Below, one piece after another: positions 49,374 to 57,949 of a DNA stretch of 64,000 bases (position 1 is its first letter; every line of letters starts with the position of its first letter). The DNA lies in the NCBI RefSeq assembly GCF_000003815.2, contig NC_049980.1, forward strand, positions 5,770,461-5,834,460. The letters run 5' to 3'. A program made the position numbers and the translations under genes. The notes beneath the pieces were generated by a model that ran no database searches, was not told the DNA's origin, and was given only the letters and a program-made list of their open reading frames with translations. Origin of the DNA: Branchiostoma floridae. Lineage: Eukaryota; Chordata; Leptocardii; Amphioxiformes; Branchiostomatidae.

Positions 49374-52300
49374 CTTTTTCTCTCTGTCGTATGTCTCTCT
49401 CTGTCTGTCTGTCTGTCTGTCTCTGTCTCTCTGTCTATCTCCTTTACTTTCTTAAATTGTACAGGTACAGGTGCATGTAACCCTAGTACCTGTACCTGGT
49501 GTAACCGTTTACGTAGTACGCAGTCCTGAGGCCATGTTGATTAGATTAATTGTTGACATCCACGCACGCATAAATTTGTGTCCCTTTCCAAAAACAAAGT
49601 TTTCCACCATACCGTGAATCGTACAACGCAACTAACAATATAAGTCATTGCTTTAATTGCAAAGAAAAGAAGCGGAAAACGGATACGAATAGTGTTGAAT
49701 GTCAAATTCAATTCCAAGGTCAAAGAAGAAGATATGAAAAAACAAAAGAGATTAATCTATTGTTCGTTATACCATACTCTGTCCGTGTGTCGTTTGTTCA
49801 ACCTTCCTGGCACTTAGATTCCATAATGGAGGCACCATTTTTCTTTAACAATTTTCCCACTTTTTTTGCACGCTCGCATCAGTTTTGAAGTTCTCAAAGG
49901 ATGTCATCCATATAACCGAAACAACACGGCCTAACTCGCAGTATACACAACATGTTATTTCAACAAGGAAACGCTTTGTTATTTCAGTGGTCTGAAGTAG
50001 ACAAACAAAACAAGTGCCGCTGCTATCGGGTTACCCTGCCGATTGTTGTCACCCATGTCGCTTGTAAATAGAGCGAACCCCACAACGTGCTTACATGTGG
50101 TATATCACTGCACTTGGGGCACCGTTGCGGCACTGCGAGGTTCGAATTCGTTCACTGCGGCACTGTTGTGCTATTTTCGCCTATTCTTTATAATTTAGAT
50201 ATAACGTAATATGCAAAAGTATGACTTAGAAGACAACAAAATACAAAAGACATTCCAATTCGTTCTTTATCTCTGAAATTCGTTGAGTAATCTTTCGAAC
50301 CCCACAGTGCCGCACGGGTGCCCCAAGTGCAGTGAGATACCAACATTAACGTTCTTGTGAATGCAAGAACGTAAGTACAATGGAAAAACTTTTAAACAAG
50401 AATTACGGAAGACTGTTCAAAAGAGATCTATAATGAATTGGCTATAGGTATTGTGACGGGATTTCTTGCGTTGTATAATTTACGAGCAACAGTTTGCAAC
50501 GTGGAGCATACTAGTCACCTATTATTACACAAGAATAGAATTAAAAGGTGGAGGTATTGTTGTGGGACTTTTTTTCTGTCTATATTCTCGTGACTATTGT
50601 GCGCTTTCATTATCCCTAAAAGGTTGACATGATCTACCATATGGCTTGTTTGTTTGGAACCCTGACTTGATGGTTTTTGTTCAATTTTCACATTTTCTGG
50701 CTTCCTGGTCTGTCAAATTTATTCATCGTGACTTTGTTTGTTTATATTACAGACACCTTATACCGTAACACACCAGGTTTGTACTGAACAGTACAAGCTG
50801 CATATCCGGACAAATTTATCTGATACACTCACACCGGCAAAGGACCCCTCCTCTTTTCGATAAGAGTGGCGGGTTCTTTCACGTGCTTGAGCCAGTGTGG
50901 CTCTCGAGCTCTATTCAACGTCCTATCTGAGGAACGTTCCTAGCTGGCTCCTAGCTAAGTTAGGTACATATTGACACCAGATTGAAATGTGGAAAGTCGT
51001 GTATAAAATGCATTTTCCAATGACACAACGTTTGAGCATATAAGGGGACTCGACCCATTGACCTCTGAGCCAAACATCCTACCATTATGCACGACAAAGG
51101 TGATAAACTTGAATCACCCTGTTAATACTTTACTCGAAAATATTTTGGTAGCAATTATTTATTCCTGGCCACTGTTTCATAGCCATAGGGAGAATACTGT
51201 ATTTGAGCCACACCCTATACACCAACTTATTTGAAATACCTCTCCGACATAAGTAAGCTTAGGAGCTAGCCCTCGGCAAACTCTTCTATGTGGGCCGACA
51301 AAATAGTAAGATCTGTTTGAGACTTTCAAAGAAGTCTTCAACCGCAGAGCTTTGGATGGAAACTGCTGAACGTTTTCTGACACGCAACCGTCCCAAACGT
51401 TAAGTTCTACGGGCTTAGGGCCTTCTTATGGGGTTATGAATCGTATAATTCGGCAAAAAAGGAATAATTGGCCAGGAGAATCGGCCCAAGGGAAGGTTAA
51501 TATTACCCCCTCCGGCTATAGTCAAGCTCTACATATATAATATGGTGGCCAAACGTTAACTAGCCTGAAGGCAAAAATATTATTTTTTCTACAGCCAGAT
51601 TTCCAAAATGATGTTCGACTGGGATGTTTGGGGAGACAAAGGATAAAATTGTCCAACTTGGCTATTCCATTTTTTTTTTTACATTCTGTGTGTTTTGTTG
51701 TCTTTTATATCCTACTTTTCTTCCGGAAAACTAGTACTGCCCGGCCGGGCCCCGGTTTGGAAATAATAGCATTAGTTTGTCTGGTAGATACTCATTGAAT
51801 GTACCGGGGTCATTGCTGTAGTTATTGTAGGACAACTAACCCATGAATCAAAGCTACGAGCAAACGAAATCTGACACACATGCACAACATACCCCATACG
51901 TAATCAGCCAAAGGTATGATTACCTCCAAGTAAAAACGTGTACGATTCAAAACCATATACATGAGTGTATCAGTCTCTACCAGACTCTGGCCTGGCCGAA
52001 TAGTAATAGGGAACTTTGACTAAGTTAGGAATAAAAGTCTAGTTGGATTTAATTGGCCTAGGAGTGAACTGTCCGACCGCCGTATAGCTAGATAGACTGC
52101 ATGCAAAAGACTGAAATCCCATGACAACTTATTTGTCCCTATTTGGCCAAATTTTTCTCTTTTTCAACCAGTTAACACGTCTACCTGGCGACTATGAGTA
52201 TATTAACACAGACCCAACGTAAATACTCTGAAAGAAATAGGGTAGTGGATTTTCAGATGTTTGGCTTTATGGTTCATTTGACGGAGACATTCCACGCGCC

Positions 52301-52611
52301 TGTAGTGAAATGTCACAGCTTAGAGAGCTTAGGTCGCGGACTGACAAAATGCAGTTCAAGCTATCCACAATGACAGTTCAACCGTTTAGGACTTGCCGTG
52401 ATATAACACTAAACCATGCCGCTTAAAATGACTGTTACTTGGTACACTAAAGGTAAACACAAGGTAAACAACTTCGACTCACCGACTTGAACTTTTTCTC
52501 CAAGAACCCCTCGTGATATTTTGGTAGGTCTTGGTTGAGATTGTTGGCGGCCTTCCAGGGCGAAGACGCCGAAGACCGTCGCCGGTCGCCTGGTGGCGAC
52601 CAGGTAGTCAT
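31586..52611 (-). CDS. Signal-transducing adaptor protein (STAP1/STAP2-like), PH-SH2 adaptor
   Basis: An adaptor predicted to dock at membranes and phosphotyrosines downstream of kinases and cytokine receptors. Fourteen exons (listed 5' to 3' of the gene) join in phase to 453 aa: 52483-52611, 49061-49138, 45537-45653, 40392-40448, 37982-38104, 36852-36995, 35752-35807, 35123-35260, 34906-34975, 34437-34569, 33551-33646, 32935-33024, 32448-32507, 31586-31656. A PH domain (about 33-130) opens with LPKYHEGFLEKKFKS and closes with DVWKAYILTI, both matching STAP2 closely. A Pro-rich linker (151-216) contains a PPPY motif (204-207). The SH2 domain (about 236-330) starts WFFHQLPRDQVEQVL, keeps the phosphotyrosine-binding Arg262 (LLRSS) and has RHYIV. 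The acidic tail carries YVTQ (423-426), a YxxQ motif of the kind that binds STAT3 in human STAP-2. ATG 52611 is the first in frame after an upstream stop. Human STAP2 is about 403-449 aa. Confidence 0.9.
33990..34116. repeat. Single arm of a palindromic repeat (host of a MITE)
   Basis: It matches each arm of the palindrome at 41848-42152 (GTGGAGCCTGGTA, ATTCCATACG, ACTTGAATATAT). The copy is interrupted at its right end by the MITE at 34117-34394 and resumes as AATGTGTGAACC. Confidence 0.6.
34117..34394. mobile_element. MITE with 66-bp inverted ends (CATCCTCCTACGCAGGGACA)
   Basis: A 278-bp element in a STAP intron. Its inverted ends continue through AACAGCCAAA, GCCTGTCT and CTTTCAACC. The short interior holds TATATAAGG. 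It is inserted in another repeat, so its boundaries are supported by comparison with the uninterrupted copy at about 42140. Confidence 0.8.
34640..34830. repeat. Dispersed repeat family D, partial copy
   Basis: It contains GCTAGGGGGCACAAA, TGCTGTAGTACCAAG, GGCCCAAAA and ACACCTACCCATGCA, matching the fuller copy at 42960-43345. It lies in a STAP intron. Confidence 0.55.
35323..35700. mobile_element. MITE with CACAAAGGTGTACACGGATC ends, complete copy
   Basis: It lies in the STAP intron between exons 35752-35807 and 35123-35260. The inverted arms run from AACACAAAGGTGTACACGG through GACCACTGTCGC, TCAGGATCAATA and GACCAATCA. The interior contains GGGCGTTATAAAC and TGACGTCA. A truncated, oppositely oriented copy is at 37605-37872. 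Confidence 0.8.
37605..37872. mobile_element. Same MITE, truncated and inverted copy
   Basis: One terminal arm is intact (AACACAAAGGTATACACGG...CGGGATCAATACTG). The interior reads as the reverse complement of the interior at 35323-35700 (GTTTATAACGCCCATTGTC, ATTGGTCAAACGTGCCAGGA). The other arm is missing. It lies in the STAP intron upstream of exon 36852-36995. Confidence 0.75.
39290..39501. mobile_element. Palindromic MITE, CTGTAAATGC ends, copy 2
   Basis: It matches 5610-5825 but is less decayed: repeated TTCGCGGT blocks, ends TACTGTAAATG / CATTTACAGTA. It lies in the STAP intron between exons 40392-40448 and 37982-38104. Confidence 0.8.
40143..40351. mobile_element. MITE with TAGTTCACCTTTATCCG ends, copy 3
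   Basis: The third copy of the family at 10619 and 15068. It has TAGTTCACCTTTATCCGC at one end and GCGGATAAAGGTGAAGTA at the other, with GATATC on both arms. It lies 41 bp from STAP exon 40392-40448, on its 3' side. Confidence 0.75.
41474..41600. repeat. (CA)n-rich microsatellite
   Basis: An imperfect run of CA dinucleotides with CG and TA interruptions in a STAP intron. The long His/Thr and Cys/Val ORFs here are repeat artefacts. Confidence 0.85.
41848..42152. repeat. Large palindrome, arms about 130 bp
   Basis: The left arm has CTCACACGTGCGTATATATTC...CTTCCAGGCTCCACAG and the right arm has CTGTGGAGCCTGGTAGAGG...GGATATATACGCACGTGTGA. A single arm is found at 33990-34116. It is probably a MITE with long inverted ends. 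No ORF. Confidence 0.7.
42580..42900 (+). mobile_element. tRNA-derived SINE, copy 2
   Basis: A tRNA-like head (CTGCAGCTCAACTGGTAGCGG, CTTGGTTCAAAT) is followed by the common SINE body (GGGAGGGACGTAAAATGGGGTCCC, AGCACGTAAAAGGCC). It lies in a STAP intron. Confidence 0.55.
42960..43345. repeat. Dispersed repeat family D with (CA)n tail, fullest copy
   Basis: Blocks in order: GTTGCTAGGGGGACC, CAAGACCATAGCAATTCCAG, TCTGCTGCAGTACCAAG, CCAAAATCGACCTTGACC, AACACCTACCCATACCAAAT, then (CA)n. Other copies are at 34640-34830, 59935-60125 and 62640-62850. It ends with a small palindrome around CCTCCATTTTCATGGAGG. The element type is unknown. Confidence 0.65.
43455..44671 (+). mobile_element. 5'-truncated RTE-clade non-LTR retrotransposon
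   Basis: It begins inside the reverse-transcriptase domain and ends in a short 3' UTR with a (TAAG)n tail, typical of RTE elements. It lies in the STAP intron between exons 45537-45653 and 40392-40448, antisense to STAP. A possible target duplication GTAATGA flanks it (near 43451 and at the tail end). Confidence 0.75.
43482..44642 (+). CDS. RTE-type reverse transcriptase, C-terminal part
   Basis: A 386-residue open frame that also continues upstream without an ATG (the frame is open from about 43455, reading ...AIVDPLLSEAQFGFRKGRG). Conserved blocks are FVDQEKAFDRVNR with the catalytic Asp, RSGVRQGCVLSPLLF, and LLFADDQGIL with the catalytic Asp pair. The C-terminal RTE region has FKYLGSIFTEDG, RVQWFGHLMRLP and RGRPRRRWIEGV. 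The endonuclease and the fingers part of the polymerase are missing, so it is a dead fragment even though the frame is intact. First codon shown is TTG, not a real start. Confidence 0.8.
   Translation: MLSEAQFGFRKGRGCTDAIFALRQLCEKACEYQKHLRLVFVDQEKAFDRVNRNRLWQILEQYGVKGQLLENIRALYHNSKSAVQTPSGLSSWFQIRSGVRQGCVLSPLLFIVYMDKITKEANPDPEDLNELLFADDQGILNESKEELQHHTDELNSACDRYDMKISIGKTESMSVGRCPEKLEITVNGQLLKQATEFKYLGSIFTEDGKLDREIETRIQKANSVNYQLAPLLKHPSIPMETKARLINAIFVPTLTYQCQTWTLNRAQERKLTSCEMRVLRRAAGKTRRDRLRNEVVRELVGTKPVLQFIAKQRVQWFGHLMRLPTTQPALRAYTTRHSGVRARGRPRRRWIEGVAETVRAHGLTLLEATHLAQDRCLHLPATPPQA
46108..47070. mobile_element. piggyBac-type MITE with TTAA duplication, 963 bp
   Basis: The ends read TTAACCCTATTCAGACCGGG and CCGGTCTGAATAGGGTTAA: TTAA target duplication plus CCCTATTCAGACC inverted repeats, the piggyBac format. 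Next to the ends lie a G tract (about 15) and a C tract (about 16-17), and GGCTTTTGAGGCC is mirrored. The A/T-rich interior has five perfect TGACGTCA sites. There is no transposase. It lies in the STAP intron between exons 49061-49138 and 45537-45653. Confidence 0.85.
47290..47600 (+). mobile_element. tRNA-derived SINE, copy 3
   Basis: Head AAGTGGTAGAGTGTTTGCC (A box) and TCCTGGGTTCAAATCC (B box). The body reads AAAAGGCACTTTACACGACT and CTCAGGTGATAATGAGTA. A second partial body follows at about 47630-47800. It lies in a STAP intron. Confidence 0.7.
47884..48096. mobile_element. MITE with ACATAGGTCGTGC inverted ends
   Basis: The left end GACGCGGTTACATAGGTCGTGC mirrors the right end GCACGACCTATGTGACCACGCC. 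It is about 213 bp, has no ORF, and is a single copy here. Confidence 0.65.
49202..49440. repeat. (TC)n/(TCTG)n microsatellite
   Basis: About 240 bp of pyrimidine-rich repeat on the plus strand, 63 bp upstream (in gene terms) of STAP exon 49061-49138. On the transcribed strand it is a purine tract, so it is not the splice acceptor's polypyrimidine tract. Confidence 0.85.
50097..50343. mobile_element. MITE with ~50-bp inverted ends
   Basis: Left TATCACTGCACTTGGGGCAC and right GTGCCCCAAGTGCAGTGAGA are extended by GCGGCACTG / CAGTGCCGC and GGTTCGAA / TTCGAACC. The element is 247 bp with an A/T-rich centre and no ORF. It lies in the first STAP intron. Confidence 0.8.
50757..51095 (-). mobile_element. 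tRNA-derived SINE, copy 4, minus strand
   Basis: The 3' end (on plus, left) is CACACCAGGTTTGTACTGAA, shared with the copy at 52984. The tRNA-like head on the minus strand includes a GCATAATGGTAGG A box and a GGGTCGAGTCCCC B box. It lies in the first STAP intron. Confidence 0.65.
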
Positions 52612-52786
52612 TGCCGAGGGCAATTTAGATCGTCTTAGATCTTGCAAGGTCTTAGGAAGAGTCTACGGTGTCTTGGTTGTCACACCAACTCGCAGACGTA
52701 CCCGGAAACAAAATGCGTGCAGCCGGATATTTGCATAACAAAAGCGCGAGGAACCGCACAAATACCACAGGTCAACGTACTGACTC

Positions 52787-52926
52787 CTCCAAGCAGAGGT
52801 TGGTGGGGAAGATTGTGCCCTTCTTTATCATATATTCCCTTTTCTGTCTACTGGCCCCACCAACAAGACAAAACAAGGGGCATGTGTTAAGAAGGTCATA
52901 CTCTTCCCCACCAACCTCTGCTTGGA
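52787..52926. mobile_element. MITE with CTCCAAGCAGAGGTTGGTGG ends
   Basis: 140 bp with 26-bp inverted ends (CTCCAAGCAGAGGTTGGTGG / CCACCAACCTCTGCTTGGAG). It lies 176 bp upstream of the STAP start codon, so in or near its promoter. A lone end-like piece is at about 39690. Confidence 0.75.
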
Positions 52927-52983
52927 GAGTAGGCCTAGGGTTTACGGCTTGTAGCATATTACTTACCCGGTAAACAGCCTCAT

Positions 52984-53310
52984 GGCGTAACACACCAGGT
53001 TTGTACTGAACAGTACTATCTGCATATCCGGACAGTTTTATTTGATCCACTCACACCGGGAAGCAACCCCTTTCCTTTCAATAAGTGTGGCTTTGTATTG
53101 TAATGCTCAAAGTGTAGTCGTCCCCAAACACGGGACCTCCATTTAAAATGTCCTATCCGAGTTTCAGGTACTGATTTTCACATGAGTGAAGAGAGGAAAG
53201 TCGTGTAAATTTTCTATGCAAGGGTAACATTACAACGTCAAGATGTTTGAACTTCGAACCCAGGACCCATAGGGTCTGAGGCAAATACCCTACCATCACG
53301 CCACACCTCC
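52984..53310 (-). mobile_element. tRNA-derived SINE, copy 5, minus strand
   Basis: It starts on plus with CGTAACACACCAGGTTTGTA, as in copy 4. The tRNA-like head on minus reads GGCGTGATGGTAGGG and CCTGGGTTCGAAG. It is upstream of the STAP start. Confidence 0.7.
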
Positions 53311-54226
53311 ACATGATCGTTTTCTTCCGAATTAAGCCAAAGGGCGTGAATACTTAATGTGTTTACCAACCTAATCAGATAAAGGGACTTTTGAATTGGT
53401 TTGGACTGACAAGTCAAGTGCTGTTTATTTTGGTAGATTGTGATCAGGTTAGCTTATGACTCTACATAGTTGGAGTGTCTCGCTAGAGGGCGCACTGTTC
53501 ACGTCCTCCACTACAACTACAACTGAGTGAATCTTCTCGAATGTTGTCAACTCTGATTGAACCTTCTTGTGCAAATCTTCTTTCAATATGAGTTACATAT
53601 GGTTCGGCCTACCCCAACACCCGGCATGAAGAACATCATAAAATACGCTAATGGAACATATGTCATATTTATGTCATAGCGCAATGTTCTTTAGGCACGA
53701 ATTGGTCAACATGATGTTTTATAGGGACAATATTCAGCATGCACTATCAGGCCGCAACGTATGTATTTTTCGTGTAATTTGCGTCACCGTTGTGACAATG
53801 TGTTGTAAAATATGTAGGCTCAAAGTCAGTGTTTTATACTTTATCATGTTTATACCATAGATAAAACAATTTAACTGCCGCTATTCGTCAAGTAATATTT
53901 GGCTCAAAACCCAGAGGCATGGATTGTCTGCCATTAGCGTGAATTAAGTTCTTGTCAATGATAAGAAGTATAGCTCTATGCTGTGACCATTGAATGGCCA
54001 CAAATATTGGTACATATGGAATTTGAAAACAGAAACGAATACAATCAGGAAGTTGGTTGGACGTCTTTCTGCATCAATAAAAAATAGCACTGCACATGTG
54101 CAAAAAAACACAAACAATTACAGAACGAAAAAATGAGACAGATATACACACACATACACGAGCCTGTCCGCACGCAAAGGAACTTTGGAGTAAAAGAATG
54201 ACGAGTCATACAAAGAAGTTTTCATC
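53311..54226. other. Intergenic, nothing recognised
   Basis: It lies between the STAP upstream region and the receptor cluster. It is A/T-rich with scattered short ORFs that resemble nothing. No repeat family recognised elsewhere in the window is evident. Confidence 0.45.
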
Positions 54227-54232
54227 TTTATT
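54227..54232 (-). terminator. Polyadenylation signal of the receptor pseudogene
   Basis: AATAAA on minus, about 132 bp after the pseudogene stop codon. It suggests the copy was once a normal transcription unit. Confidence 0.5.
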
Positions 54233-54363
54233 ACCATCACATATAAGTACAAAACGTCATTTTGAATGCGAATCGTCATTCCGACACGTACAAAGAATTA
54301 ATCATAACAGTTGTTGGGGGGGGGGGGAGGAAGCAGAAGACAGTACAATGCAAATAGTTGAAA

Positions 54364-55611
54364 CTATTTTACAAAATCTTTCTGTTGGTCCATTTCTTGC
54401 AGTATAATTAGCGACAAGGTTTTTATTTGCTTTTGACGAGATTGTTCTATCCTAACATGATGCCAGACAGCGTTCTCGCCTTCATACAGTGCTCTTGGTC
54501 GTGACACTTCGTAAATGTTTCTATTTCTTCTCGTCCAACGTTTTACCTTTATTCCACATATCCTCGCCACCGCTTGTTTCACGTCCTTACTGTTTAAACC
54601 GTAGATGATTGGATTGCTGAAGCAAGGTACGGTCATATACACTAACAGTGCTACCCGTTTAGTAATCAACATTATTTTCCCTTCCCATGTCGGTGAAAGA
54701 CTCAAGCATAAAAGGACCAAGCGTGGCACTAAAAAAGTAAAGAGAACCAATATTTGAGCTAATATTGTCCTTTCAGTTCGCAGGCTTCCTCTATACGTTA
54801 TTGCATTGTCCGTGCGTCTGTGTGGCAACTCAAAGTTCCTTATGTGCCTGCCTTGGTGTCGTTTTGTTTCAAGATACACTTTGCCGTACGAAAGGCAGAT
54901 CATTACAATGCAGGTTGTTTCGTAAGTTATAGAAATCGCTGTAAAACGTTTGTCAGTTGTTACACCTGGTAGCAAACTTAATTCAAGCAAAGTGCAAAAG
55001 GGGTACGCCACAGAAACGCCGCTGGGTGCCTTCATTTCCCCGTAAAACCTGGTGACGTATACCACACCTAGTAGGGCGGAAAAAGTCCAGGAGGCCGCAA
55101 TCTTTAAACAAAGGCATCGCAGAGAACCCTTCATTTGGTAGTGAAGTGCGTTGCAGATAGCTTGGTAGCGGTCCCACGCCATCAGCGTTAGCGTAGAGAG
55201 AGTACACACGGCGCCAACATAGAGGTAGCTAGCCTGGATCCAACAGAACCAAGCCGGGTTGTTGTTCCCTCCCATAACGATGTTCACCACCGAGCTGGGG
55301 ATGAAGAGGCTGCCTTGGACGATGTCCAGGACGCAGAGACTGGCGGGAAGGACGAATCGCGGCCGCCATAGCTTCTTGGTCCGCAGGATGGCGACGAGGA
55401 AGAGACAGTTCAGGCTGAGAATCAGCACCAAGGACGGCACCAGCCAGAACAGCTGCAGGAGTTTGCCCAGAAGAGTTGTCTGGAGTGGGTCTACATCGTG
55501 CCGGGATGTGGCGTTCCTTGTGTCGTTCTACATGCCAGAAATATTGGTGGAACTCTGCAGCGCAGTACAGATGGTTGGAAACAGAGTAATTCGTGTTGGC
55601 TCTTCGCTCAT
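54364..55611 (-). pseudogene. Odorant-receptor-like GPCR, copy 1, inactivated by a stop codon
   Basis: Aligned with the intact copy at 58131-59360, the frame opens at ATG 55611 (MSEEPTRITLFPTICT). It is cut at 55528-55530 by TAG where the paralogue has CAG (QNDTRNAT becomes stop-NDTRNAT). After that the frame is open for over 380 codons with all receptor features: AWDRYQAICNALHY after TM3, SYGKVYLETK after TM5, RTERTILAQ at TM6, SNPIIYGLNSKDVKQAV at TM7. No in-frame ATG remains between the stop and TM2 (the next is MGGNNN), so re-initiation would lose TM1 and TM2. The single lesion suggests recent death, a polymorphic null allele, or a sequencing error. Confidence 0.75.
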
Positions 55612-55632
55612 ATTCTCAACTATATTCAGAAC

Positions 55633-55875
55633 GGCTGCATGAGTTTTCTCAGAAGAGTTGTCTCGCGAGTGTCAACATTGTAATGGACTGTGGCGTTCCT
55701 TATGTCCTTCTGCGTGTCAGAAACATACCATTCAGCTTGGTTGGAAACAGAGTAATTTGCGTCCGCTCTTTAGTCTCTTCTCTCAATGACATCCAGTACA
55801 GTTGCAGATGCTTGCCCGGAAGAGTTGTCCTAATTAAAGGGTCTACATCGTATCGGTAGCATTAGTGATATCGCC
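55633..55875 (-). repeat. Two decayed extra copies of the receptor N-terminal segment
   Basis: Upstream of the pseudogene, the ~170-185-bp segment that encodes the extracellular N-terminus is repeated. 55633-55799 is one full extra copy (shared AGAAGAGTTGTCTC, TGTGGCGTTCCTTATGTC, GTTGGAAACAGAGTAATT on plus). 55800-55875 is a partial third. They have stops and no receptor body. Confidence 0.7.
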
Positions 55876-55899
55876 AGCAAAAACTACTGAACTATTATG

Positions 55900-56110
55900 T
55901 TATAGACTCTACAGCCTGATATAAACGATTGGGAACTCTCCGCACATATTTCTCTCGTGCCTGTGAGCCAAGGTCGCATATATGCATTAGCGATTTCAAC
56001 GACATGGATCAACATAGACTTATAGCTAGACGTGGTTTTCACGCAAATTATGACACTGTAAATAACGGTGTTAATCTTTGACAGCTTTAAACAATGTATG
56101 ATTGCGTGCA
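55900..56110 (-). promoter_or_regulatory. Upstream block shared by the receptor genes, pseudogene version
   Basis: Its reverse complement (TGTCATAATTTGCGTG-AAAACCACGTCTAG) matches the block upstream of the intact genes (TGTCATGAATCGCGTGGAAA). The TATA-like element of the other copies is degraded here. Confidence 0.45.
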
Positions 56111-56261
56111 AGCATAAACCATTGTTACCGCACGGCAGGTACTATGTATACTAAATTTCATCTTCAGGCCATACCTGATTAAAGGCTATGATGTATGAAT
56201 GGCTGGTAGTGGTCATGTTGAGTACCATGAAAAATAGAGGTATAGAATTTGAGTCTGTGTG

Positions 56262-56263
56262 TC

Positions 56264-56332
<69 letters not shown>

Positions 56333-56336
56333 TTCG
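56262..56336. repeat. (GT)n microsatellite with (GC)n end
   Basis: About 30 GT units ending in GCGCGCGC. This is alternating purine-pyrimidine sequence that can form Z-DNA. It is between the two divergent receptor copies. Confidence 0.9.
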
Positions 56337-56399
56337 GGATATTTGTTGTCGGAATAACTCAAGAATCTCTAGATATTTAGTATGTGGGTAGTTACTGGG

Positions 56400-57600
56400 A
56401 AGACAAATGTCAAGGTCGATTTTGGCCCGTCTAGTGTGCAAACTTTATGCTGCAGCAACACGTTTGGTTGTTGTATCTTTTGTACTGGATATGCTATTGT
56501 AGTCTTACTTTGTGCCAGATAGCACTTGATGTAAGGAAGAAGTGGTGAAGGTTTGGATCACCTAGCAGTTTGCACTAGAACTGTAGTGGCAGTTGTGTTT
56601 TAATCTTTTTCTTTTGGTGACAAATTTATGACTGCTTTTTCAAAACAATGCGATCTATCTGCGTAATACCGGGAGTGCAAGGAGTGTAGTGGCGAATTAG
56701 GATTAAGGTTTGTTTGCAGCATAGAACTATACAAATGTACTTCTTATCATTAACAATGATGTAATTTACGGTAATGGCAGATAAGCCTTGCGTTCCGGCA
56801 AAATATATTACTTCCATTGGAGTTACTGACGTGGTGACATATAAATCACGGATTAAAGATTACTAGTATATGACATACACAAGGGCATGGTTCCCTTCAT
56901 ACGTGAAACTGTTTATGATCATAACACTTGAAATGTGCTGTACATACACGACACAACAAGAGGCATCAAGTGAACCTTGTATCAAAGGTATTAATGTTGT
57001 AAGGACAACAATCCCTCCATTAGACCACCTACTTGCTTCCGGAACAAAGTGTATATATTCATGATAGACATAAGACGATAAGAATTAAATGACGTTTGTT
57101 TGAAGTTCAGTATCCTTTGAATGTGTTGAAACTAAACTTGGAGATCTTTATAATCAAACCAAACCAAACCTGTTTATGCGATTATATTCATTTCATGATC
57201 GAATAAATCCCGATAGAATATGGTTAGACATCATGGCGTTGGATTCGTGGTTTCAACAGTGCTTTAACGCTACGGTGGTGGCGAGTTGATACACCAGATC
57301 CCCTCGATCTTGGAAGTTACGCAACGTGAAGTCCAGACAGTATTTGGATAGGAGACCACTAAGGAAGACTGGATGCTGTAGTCGGGTAATACCAAAGACT
57401 CAAAAATGGCACATAATTTTCTGCTAAGAGGAAGAGTATGGAAGCTAAACACACTATACTACCAGTGGACTAGCCCCCTGCTGTAGTGATCTATGTGTGT
57501 GGCCCCAGGATTACGAAACGGAGATGGGCGCTGGACCCGAAGCATCACAATTATGTATGGGTACGCTTACCGATATGACCATTGTATGACCTAATAAAAA
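56400..57600. other. Intergenic between divergent receptor copies
   Basis: A/T-rich, no gene recognised. A block at about 56690-56825 (AATTAGGATT..., CATTAACAATGATGTAATTTACG, GATAAGCCTTGCGTTC) resembles 59790-59880, so part of this spacer belongs to the duplicated receptor unit. Confidence 0.45.
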
Positions 57601-57609
57601 CAACACTGC

Positions 57610-57830
57610 ATGTCGTGCGGCGACAAGGAGCTTGTGTTTACACACAAATACACGCAATATATTGTACCTGTGGTACGTGAGTGGTTTTGTACTCAATAAG
57701 TCGTCAAAGGAATTCTTGACCCGCCAAAGTTGCATTAGTGTTTGACGTGTCATGAATCGCGTGGAAACCAAGTCTACTAGGATTATGAAAGTAAATGTCG
57801 TCCCATATGCAAGAGAGTGCTAATAATAAT
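57610..57830 (+). promoter_or_regulatory. Conserved upstream block of receptor gene 2
   Basis: It matches 60475-60710 and 62870-63110 over about 200 bp. The shared words are CAATATATTGTAC, AGTCGTCAAAG, GCATTAGTGTTTG, AATCGCGTGGAAACCAAGTCT and TTAT(A/G)...AAGTAAATGTCG. The TATA-like site is degenerate (GATTATGAAAG). It ends about 300 bp before the start codon. Confidence 0.6.
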
Positions 57831-57949
57831 GTATGACTTGAGCTGATGACAACAGGCAGTGCTCACGAAAGGGGCTTATCAATTACTTGGCTAGTCAACT
57901 TCCTTTGCCCGTCGTTTGCAATTGTTGCTGAATTCCGTTGAGAGAAGAG

